Assembly: GCA_026075535.2 (NCBI GenBank)
Contig: AP026539.1
Location: forward strand, 9,920,001 to 9,984,000
Reading direction: 5' to 3'
DNA length: 64,000 bases
Source: Tricholoma matsutake
Lineage: Eukaryota; Basidiomycota; Agaricomycetes; Agaricales; Tricholomataceae
Below the pieces are notes generated by a model. That model did not search any database, was not told the origin of the DNA, and worked only from the letters and a program-made list of their open reading frames with translations. Below, one piece after another: positions 56,649 through 64,000 of this stretch (its first letter is position 1; every line of letters starts with the position of its first letter). The position numbers and the translations under genes are program-made.

Positions 56649-57074
56649 TATAAGGGCAACCTAAGCCTCTAGCAAAGGGAAATCCGAAGTTAAAATTATA
56701 CTACATAATACAGGCATTGGGGGCGCACCTAGCAAAGGGAAATCCGAAGAGAAAACTCTAAGGATCCCCTTGCTGATGCCCAGTATATGTGAAGACGACA
56801 AAAATCAAATATAACCTAAAAATAGAAAAAGGCGGAGATAGGCAGATCAAGGCCGCCGAATGACATCATACCAAGGGGTATGTGTCGGAAGGGGTACTCC
56901 GCCTCTAAATATAAAAGTGTCAACATATACAAACATGATAGCAAGGGAAAATTAGTAATAAAATCCGGAAAAATCATAGAAAATGAAGAATAGAAGGAAA
57001 TGAGGTGGGGAAAAATATGGGACGAACATAAAAAATAGGAAAAACACACAGGGCACCCCCCTAGTCCCCTTACA
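56649..57074 (-). repeat. 5' LTR of the intact gypsy
   Basis: 426 bp; partner of 51028-51453. The putative start of transcription is near 56759. The LTR also has two copies of TTCGGATTTCCCTTTGCTAG about 65 nt apart. Confidence 0.95.
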
Positions 57075-57566
57075 CTATCAGCAAGTTTGAGCACGAGTTG
57101 GAATACTTCCTGGCACATGTTATTCCACCATATAGATAACAAATGTGGCGCCCAATGTTGCTCACAGTCTCTCGATATCGATCGATGACACTCGACAATG
57201 TTCAACGATGTTCGATTGCATTTGACAATGTTCGATTGCATTTGACAATGTTTGATTGTGTTTGACGATGCTCGATTGCATTCGATACGATGCTCGCAAT
57301 GATGTTCGACAATGTTCAACGATGTTCGATTGCGTTTGATACGATGCTTGACCGCGTTTGACGTGATATCGCGCTTGGTAGACTTGGTTGGGAGTGGTCG
57401 CACTGCTTCTGGGACCTTGTGCGAGTTATCCAATGTGATTAGAATGTGGCCAAAATGGTGAATTGGCCTTTGAGCCGAGGAGACAACCTATCAATGCAGT
57501 CGTCGACTCCCAGACATAGTAAGTGATTCTTCTGCATAATTGATACAATTGCTAATCTGTATGATT

Positions 57567-57859
57567 ACTTAGCAATACGCATCTGGGCTATCCAGCCCAT
57601 CCAAAACGCGGAGGCCAGGCCCTCAAAAGTCAACAAGCGCCCAAAACGCATGACGAAGGCGAAGGTGAAGTTGGCTGAGAATGACAAGGGGAAGGGGAAG
57701 GGGAAGGGGAAAGCGAGAGTGCGAGAAGTTGAACCTGAGGTTGCGGGTATGGTTGAGGGGGCGTCAATGGCGGTGGAGGATGAGATGATGCAGCAAGACT
57801 CCGTCGTTGGTATTTGGCAGAAGTCCTGGTGTGAAAAAAGTTGGAAGTGGAAGTGCTGA
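57567..57859 (+). CDS. Basic, low-complexity exon, unrecognised
   Basis: An acceptor-like ATTACTTAG (ends near 57571) precedes an open frame IRIWAIQPIQNAEARPSKVN...MTKAKVKLAENDKGKGKGKG that ends at TGA 57859. A matching donor GTAAGTGATTC lies at 57519. It is Lys/Gly-rich, then acidic, with a Cys/Trp-rich end. It may be the last exon of the gene at 49249-50250 (separated by the right-hand repeat), but this is inference. Confidence 0.35.
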
Positions 57860-57909
57860 TGGAGGAGATCGAGGTGTTAGAGAGGAAATGGGAGGAGTCC
57901 CAGTAGAAT

Positions 57910-58790
57910 TTTGTTTTATTGTTTAAATTTTATTGTTTTTCTTGTGTCTGAGTGAGATAAATTTGAAATGAGAAATATCGTGTGCGATCGAAGCCAGGAA
58001 ATGTAAGATATATGCGAAAAAAAAACAAAAAACATAGGAGAGAAAAAGAAAAAGAAAGTAAGATGGACGATTGAAAATGAAGTAAATATTGGTGGGAGTA
58101 AGGTCCAACATATGTTGAGACAAAAGACTGGTCACAACCAGTTTTAACCAGTTTTTCATTGGTCCCACTATATTTTTCAAAATGAAAGATCAGCAACTGG
58201 ACTGAAAAAGACCAGTCCATAAATAGACCACTGGTCCGGTCCTAATCGGTCCAGTTCAGTTCAGTTTTGGTCTTTTTTTTGGTTCTACAGACTGGACCTT
58301 TAAACACTAAGTTTGATATCATCAAACTTGCTTTCAAAGTCAGTTTTGATGATATCTCACTCAATTCTTGACCAATTTGCTTAAATTTTTGGTCATTTTG
58401 TAGCCCCTGAACGTGGCTATGTATGGACATAGCTGAACTGGTCTAAACCGGTTAAGACCGGTTTATTTGAACCAGTTTTCTGTGGTTTTTTTGTTTAAAT
58501 TTAACTAGGACTGTAACCAGTGGTCCTATGTAACTGGTTATGGTCCAGTCCAGTTTCCAGTCCTTTTCCGGTCCTTAGGACCGGACCTCAAAGCACTACT
58601 CACCATCACCAACAATGACAAGGCATCCAAAACATTGCCCCTGTACTTCCAAATCATTCCGAACTTTTGCGAAGCAACAAAGCATGGCAAAAGACTAAAA
58701 CATCTCCCATGGTTGATGGATGACACCTGACTTATATCACATTTTGATGCTTACATACTCTAACCATAACCTCAACTGCAACCCAGGTTT
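57910..58790. repeat. Non-coding, ACCGGT/CCAGT-rich sequence
   Basis: Short palindromic ACCGGT and ACTGGT motifs recur between 58130 and 58580 (for example ACTGGTCCGGTCC at 58231 and AAACCGGTTAAGACCGGTTT near 58445). They look like the sub-terminal repeats of a non-autonomous DNA element, but no termini or coding region was found. Confidence 0.45.
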
Positions 58791-58792
58791 GG

Positions 58793-59165
58793 TTGAGGTC
58801 TTTACACTCCCCCACCTTTCCTAGTGGACTCCAACTGGAGTCTGACTGGACTGACTGGAGTCCGACCGGAGTCCACTGGGACTGGTCACCAGCCAACTGC
58901 CTGCAAAGTTGCCAGTCCAGTCCCAGTCCAGTCTGACTGGACTCCAAGTGGAATCCACTCAAACACCGGATTCCACTCGGACTGGTCCAGTGGAGTCCAG
59001 TGGAGTCTGGTTGGAGTCTGGTTGGAGTCCGGTTGGAGTCCGAGTGGAGTCCAGTCGGATTCCACTGAAAAAGTGTGTAAGAAAAGGAATTGAACCCAGA
59101 TCCCCATAGGTTGCTTATGTAATCAATCATGATGCACAATATAACTGTTACACCACAGTACCTTG
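58793..59165 (-). repeat. tRNA-derived SINE, copy 1
   Basis: On the minus strand an A-box-like TGGTGTAACAG (59155-59145) and B-box-like GGGTTCAATTCC (59097-59086) are followed by a GGAGTCC-repeat body and a tail GGTGGGGGAGTGTAAAGACC (ends near 58793). There is no acceptor-stem pairing, so it is not a working tRNA gene. Confidence 0.65.
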
Positions 59166-60350
59166 TGTAAGGCATCATCTACTTGCATTAGGTACCATGG
59201 TGCAGCTGTGTATGACAAAGCATATTGCCACGTCATCAAATGTGCCAGCTCATCACTCACCACCACCACTGTCAACACCGCCTCCCTCCCTCCTCTCTCT
59301 ACCACCACCACCACTGCATGGACACCCACTGCCACTGCTCCCACGCCCAATCCGCCATCATCACCACCCGCAAATGAGCCGAATGGATGGAATGCGGGCC
59401 CAAACGATGCAGATCACATTGTTTGGGCCCTAGGTAAGTTTTTTTTTGTTTGCTTTTTGTTTTTATAAACTAACTAACCAGTTTCTTTAGTTTTCTAGGT
59501 TATAAACTACTGGTAACAACACCACCACCCACAAACGAGCCGACTGGATGGAACGCAGACCCAAACGATGCAGATCGCGTCGTTTGGGCCCTACATAAGT
59601 TTTTTTTGTTTGCTTTTTGTTTTGTAGGTTCTACTCTACTGGTAATGACCGACGGCCAGACACAAGACAACCCCACACACCCACCCCACACCTGTGAGCC
59701 CCTGCTCATAGGGTGGATTGTGAGTGTCACCAGGACCCCCAGAACGCGAAGCAATGGGGCCAATGACACACCACCTGCCTCCAGCCCCTTGAGCAACTGC
59801 TCAGGGGGTGGATCACAGGTGGAATGGAGGTGACAATGGTGAACAACAACAGGGCAATGCCGACGCCAACACGGAATGACAGGGATCAACCCAGACCCGA
59901 CGACACCCATGCCAGCCCCCTCCTCCCCATCCAAATGGGATGTGAGGGTGTCGATAAAGGGTAGGAGATGGCAGAGGGGTAATGGGAGACCTGCGGAGCA
60001 GGATACCCACCTGGTAAGCACCCACCTACCCCCTCCCTCACATGCCACATCACTGACCCCTCCCCCCAACCCCTCAGAACTAGGAGACCTGCAAAACCGA
60101 CAACACACCCACCCCACGCTGACGAGCACCTGCTCATCGGGTGGATGGCAGGTAGACCAGGGCTACAACAACCACAGCACCCATCCCCATGCCTACGAGC
60201 CTCTGCTCATAGGGTGGATGACGGGTGCGGCTTGCTATGGCGACAGACACATGCAAGGAGGGGTGGGTGATGACACCCACCCCAGACCACATCCCCCAAC
60301 CCCCCCTCCCCTGCATTTTGCATGGGGAGGGGTCTTTATTATTTTTAATT
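59166..60350 (+). other. Repeat-rich, Thr/Pro-coding region, no clear gene
   Basis: Two copies of an exon-like unit (59370-59435, 59528-59595; NEPNGWNAGPNDAD and NEPTGWNADPNDAD), each followed by GTAAGTTTTT- or ATAAGTTTTT-type sequence. Four copies of a motif GAGCxxCTGCTCAxxGGGTGGAT lie near 59696, 59786, 60122 and 60198. The open frames are low in complexity and unsupported. Confidence 0.4.
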
Positions 60351-60363
60351 TATCTCTGCCCCC

Positions 60364-60547
60364 CCCCTCGCACCGAATGCGAGGGGTATATATATTGTAG
60401 TACTTATGAATCCCCCCCTCGTGCTGAATGCGAGGGGTTTAGTTTTTTATGTACATAGTAGTAATCCCCCCCCTTTCGCAAGATGCGAGAGGGGTTTTTT
60501 TTGTTTATTATTATATTATACCCACTCCCTCATGTCCTACATGAGGG
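60364..60547. other. Array of four hairpins
   Basis: Stems of 9-11 bp at 60364-60386 (CCCCTCGCA, loop CCGAA), 60415-60437 (CCCCTCGTG, loop CTGAA, two G-T pairs), 60470-60494 (CCCCTTTCGCA, loop AGA, one G-T pair) and 60527-60547 (CCCTCATGT, loop CCT). Starts are 51, 55 and 57 nt apart, with AT-rich spacers. Confidence 0.75.
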
Positions 60548-60599
60548 ATGTGGTTAATTAAAATTTTTTGATCTTAATTGTTTAAAAAATGCAGTACTT

Positions 60600-60905
60600 T
60601 ACAGTCCCCCACCTGTCCTAGTGGAGTCTGAGTGGAGTCCAATTGAACTACACTAAGTCATGTAGAGTTCAATCCCCCATTGGAGTCCAAGTGGAGTCCG
60701 AGTGGAGTCCAACTGGAGTCCGAGTGCAACCAAATGATAAGTCAATTAGATATAAGCTCAAAGGACTTCAGACTTGGTGAATTTCATAAAGTACCCGCAA
60801 AATAAATTTGTGTACTGCAGGAATTGAACTCAAGACCTCACCATAAGGAATCACATGACAAACCAAACAAGTGTGCTCAACCACTTGAGCCACAGGAGAT
60901 TTATT
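60600..60905 (-). repeat. tRNA-derived SINE, copy 2
   Basis: A box TGGCTCAAGTGG (60892-60881) and B box GAGTTCAATTCC (60831-60820) on the minus strand, both good Pol III matches. The body has GGACTCC repeats, with a GGACAGGTGGGGGACTGTAA tail near 60600. Confidence 0.7.
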
Positions 60906-60964
60906 GGGGATCAATATAAGGTTTATTTATGACTCAACTTTTCATATTCTTTGAGGAGGCATTT

Positions 60965-61320
60965 TTTGAGGTCTTTACACTCCCCCACCTTTCCCATCGG
61001 AGTCCGACTGGAGTCCACCAGGACTGTTCACCAGCCAACTGCCTGCAAAGTTGCCAGTCCAGTCCCAGTCCAGTCCGACTGGACTCTGAGTGGAATCCAC
61101 TCAAACACCAGATTCCACTCAGACTGGTCTGCTGGGAGTCCAACTGGAGTCCAACTGGAGTCCACTGGGAGTCCAACCGGAGTCCGCACCGACTGATTAT
61201 TATGATTATTATTAATAACAGAAAAATATTTTGACCCACACGAGGATTGAACCCTCACCATTTTACTTACATAACATAACAGTCACACATTAACCACTAC
61301 ACCACCTAGGCATTTATTGA
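60965..61320 (-). repeat. tRNA-derived SINE, copy 3
   Basis: A box TGGTGTAGTGGTTA (61304-61291) and B box GGGTTCAATCC (61254-61244). The body and tail are very close to copy 1 (shared GGCAACTTTGCAGGCAGTTG and GGTGGGGGAGTGTAAAGACC). Confidence 0.7.
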
Positions 61321-61515
61321 TGCTTGAATACATAACACTATCACTATCACCCAGTTTACGCATGCTGCCACAGCTGCAAAATTCACCAACCGCTGCACTG
61401 CCACAACTGCCACATCAACCATTACCACCAACTGCTCAACTGTCACAACACCATCGCCACCCATCCATGTCAACAATGCTATCAAAACATGCCAGCAACC
61501 AGATCAGCCAACTCT

Positions 61516-64000
61516 GGCACTCACTACAGCACTGATTGGAAGCGATCCCCAAAGCCAAAAGCATGCAAATGTGCTCGATCGTCGCTGGACAACAAACCTA
61601 AGCAGAAGAAAGCCTGAAAGGAGAGCAAGAGCAAGACCGAGGGGAGTGAGACTGACAATGAGCAGGAAGAAAAGAAGAAAGGGAACACAAAGGACCAGGA
61701 GAAGGAGAAAAAGGCAAAGAGGAACAAGGGAGCGAGGTACGCCATCCCCGCCGTTGCCGTCATGTGCTGACAGGATGGCATTTTTTTCTTTTAGAAAGAC
61801 TTCATTAGCGTGGGCACAAGAGGATGCGGCTGCTGAGGCAGCTGGTACCCTGCCCAAGCTTCCGAGGTAAGTTGTTTTTGTTCTTTTTCTATTTCTATTT
61901 CTATTTCTTTCTACTGACATTTCTAATATAGGGCTGAACTCGTTCTTGAAACAAGTGGGCTATCGGTAGCCCCCCCACCACGTGCTCTCTTGCCAGCAGC
62001 AACAGCCCACCCAGCTCTTGCCCCAATGGGCTGCCCACGATGCTCGGATGTTGTAACCCCCAAAGCCGCCGAAAACGCCAGTGACAGCTGCAACAAGCAG
62101 GACAACGGCAACAAGGGGAAGAACAACAACCCCAGCGATAATGACAACGAAAGCACCGATGACAACAGCCAGCACTAGGGGAAGGACGACAACAGTGACG
62201 ACGATGACCAGCACAAGGGGGACAACTGCAAGAGCAACAACAACAACAATGAAAGCAGTGGGAACAACGAGGAGGAGGACAACAATGACATCGACAGCGA
62301 GAAGCATGGCGAGAAGAACAACAATGAGCAGAACGATGGGAAGACGAAGACCAGCAGGAAGATGAAGAACGGCGAGAAGAACAACAACAATGTGAAGAAC
62401 AGTGAGAAGAACTGCGAGAACAAGAACGACAATGACAACGAGAACAACAAGAACAACAAGAACAATGATGAGAACAACAACAATGATGAGAACAACGAGA
62501 CTAACAACGAGAACAACGAGACTAACAATGAGAACAACGAGACTAACAACAAGAACAACAAGACTAACAATGAGAACAACAAGACTAACAACGAGAACAA
62601 CGAGACTAACAACGAGAACAACAAGAACAACAATGACAACAACGAGAACAACAACAATGAGAACACTGACAACAATGCAGACGAGGGGGAGGACAACGAT
62701 GGGACTGACAACAACAACGACGGGACTGACAACAACAACGATGGGACTGAAAGTGGCAACCTCATGAACCTTGTCACCACCACCGATGCCGCCGCCAACT
62801 GTGCCACCACTGCTGCTTGTTCTACTAATCCTGCCCCTGCTTTGGTAGAAGGTAAATATTTTACCATAGTATTGTTTGTTATCCTTAATGTTAGATTAGA
62901 CTTTCCTCAATGTGACCCCAAGGGTGCTTGTCGACTTGGTAAAATTTCTCACTGTCATAATATTTGTAATTTTTGTAATTGAAGATCTTCATGTACATGA
63001 AGGAACCAAGGATAGTATTGGAAGCAAAGGTAACAATTTTATCTTTGAATGGTTTGCTTTTTTAAAGCCCATTCTTATTAGATATGGACTTTTCACTCCC
63101 AGGAATTGACCAAGGTAACATTATCTGGATCTTGTTTTCTATTTCCAACCCATATTAGATGTACCTATGGCTAGTCCACCAACCAGCCCTTCACAAAAAT
63201 TACAGGGAGCCTCACATACTACTGGTGGTGTTATCCATGGCCGTGCCTATGGAAATGTGTTCAACCTTGCAGATTCTCATGACCTGGAAACTGATGCTGC
63301 AGCTTCCATCATGGGTAAAGTTTACTTATATGACTTGTGTGTTGATCCTGCCACTACCAAGCCAAAGTCTGCATTCAAGCTTAAAGTTATGACTTCATTG
63401 GGTGTGGTTCTATCAAAGCTGGCAGAGATAGATTCTCCAGTTCGCCGTAAGTCATTTGACTAACCATTTTTTGGAATATGTTTGTAAGGTTTCTGCAGGT
63501 CAAAATTCAAGAATTTTTGTATATGAAGATGACCTTTGGAATATTAAAGGACGCTATTCCACTGCAATCAAAGATGAAGAACCTGTCACATGGAACTTCA
63601 TTAATGGAGAATATGTTCTTCCAGTTTCAATTGTAAGTTGTGTTTTATTTAATATTGGAAAAATTCAGCTATCTATCAATAGGAATGTGAACCTGCTTTC
63701 CAGTCTGTTATGCATACAGAATCTCTATCTATATCGCCAACCCTTACTCGTGATTATACTCCTGCCTCACTTTCAACTTTGGCTACTACCACTCTCACTG
63801 CCTCACTTTCGACTTTGGCTACTACCACTCTCACTCCCTTCAAGAACGATCTTATAACTCGTCTCAATATTCCATCAAATTTGGCTGATCATACTGATGG
63901 TGGTCTTCACATTGGCTATCAAAAGTTTAAAGCATTCTTAGAGGCCAATGCAACTTTGGCTGCACTCTGTGCCTCCAGAGAATGGGAAGGAAGGAAGCCT
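61516..64000 (+). pseudogene. Multi-exon Asn-rich gene, runs off the window
   Basis: Exons by splice logic: ..61736, 61795-61866, 61932-62851, 62985-63029, 63103-63114 (12 nt), 63159-63446, 63499-63632 and 63683 to the edge. All introns are GT-AG and all junctions keep frame. The long third exon encodes a charged run and then NNENNET-type repeats (62360-62700). The last three exons look like a folded domain (GRAYGNVFNLAD, IFVYEDDLWNIKGRYSTA), with a tandem 36-bp repeat (ASLSTLATTTLT twice, about 63768-63839). In-frame stops TGA 61615 and TAG 62176 break the upstream part, so the real gene may start later or be decayed. Family not recognised. Confidence 0.5.
62400..62720 (+). repeat. Asn-coding minisatellite
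   Basis: Units of the type AACAACGAGACTAACAACGA, 30 nt, giving Asn/Glu/Thr repeats in one frame. The antisense frame is Leu/Ser-rich and not considered coding. Confidence 0.8.

Larger units (their letters stand above)
51023..57079 (-). mobile_element. Intact gypsy chromovirus, family A
   Basis: The LTRs 51028-51453 and 56649-57074 (426 bp each) look identical base for base. Target duplication CTATC is at 51023-51027 and 57075-57079. Gag and pol are uninterrupted, a purine-rich tract AGAGAGGGGGTGA precedes the 3' LTR, and a chromodomain ends pol. This is the youngest insertion in the window and may be active. Relatives: the decayed copy at 38926 and solo LTRs at 22433 and 44710. Confidence 0.95.
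50309..57493 (+). repeat. Long LTR-like repeat, right copy, split by the intact gypsy
   Basis: Repeat sequence at 50309-51022 and 57080-57493, interrupted by 51028-57074. A minisatellite of 24-nt units (GATGATTTTCGAGA-type) is at 50405-50500, and another (TTCGATTGCATTTGACAATG) at 57205-57290; the left copy has a different filling in each place. The 5-mers at the outer ends do not match, so the pair is not proven to be one element. Confidence 0.65.

Noticed and set aside
59086..61304. Three tRNA genes
   Set aside because: A and B boxes are present, but the acceptor stems do not pair and the heads are attached to SINE bodies.
62175..62867. Leu/Ser-rich minus-strand frame
   Set aside because: It is the complement of the Asn-coding minisatellite; low complexity only.

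Overview
The window looks like a repeat-rich stretch of a filamentous basidiomycete (Agaricomycete-type) nuclear genome. The evidence is the short GT-AG introns (about 46-65 nt) in the host-type genes, three genes at the left edge with a mushroom-type organisation, and dense LTR, tyrosine-recombinase (DIRS-like) and cut-and-paste elements. No bacterial signals such as Shine-Dalgarno operons were seen. All names rest on reading motifs by eye; no database was searched.

Layout. (1) 1-5445 is the only ordinary genic part: the 3' part of a three-exon gene of unknown function (+), a small two-exon conserved protein (-), and an eight-exon secreted protein with a GPI-type C-terminus (-), all reconstructed from splice sites. 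(2) 6260-8500 is a 5'-truncated copia element (-) whose pol has one internal stop and a mutated YxDD box. (3) 8501-12687 (-) and about 12893-17605 (+) are two divergent, head-to-head DIRS-like retroelements (gag, RT-RNase H, tyrosine recombinase). The + copy ends in the split direct repeats typical of the class and has a 349-nt intron inside its RT. (4) 17605-25054 is a 7.45-kb DNA transposon with terminal inverted repeats of about 190 bp. It carries an rve/DDE-like transposase, a PD-(D/E)XK-like protein and an alpha-kinase pseudogene; a solo LTR sits in the kinase. (5) 25317-33743 is a gypsy element with chromodomain-like pol, 249-bp LTRs and TSD ACAGC; gag is open and pol is broken. (6) 33745-38900 holds hairpin-rich sequence, a cytochrome P450 pseudogene (34480-36055) and an unrecognised ORF. 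(7) 38926-43318 is a decayed chromovirus ('family A') full of CpG transitions. (8) 43319-47920 is a second gypsy ('family B') with a hairpin-rich leader, interrupted by a family-A solo LTR. (9) 47979-57493 is a pair of long (about 1.1 kb) LTR-like repeats around a small spliced ORF. Inserted in the right-hand repeat is (10) an apparently intact, recent family-A chromovirus (51028-57074, identical-looking LTRs, TSD CTATC, intact gag and pol). (11) 57500-64000 has tRNA-derived SINEs, a four-hairpin array and the start of a multi-exon asparagine-rich gene.

Most genes here are selfish-element genes, and insertions are nested several deep. The strongest leads for something undescribed are the family-B leader hairpins (constant AAGCC loop, changing stems), the three-gene DNA transposon, the intron in the DIRS-like RT, and a possible Tf1-style self-primer in family A.
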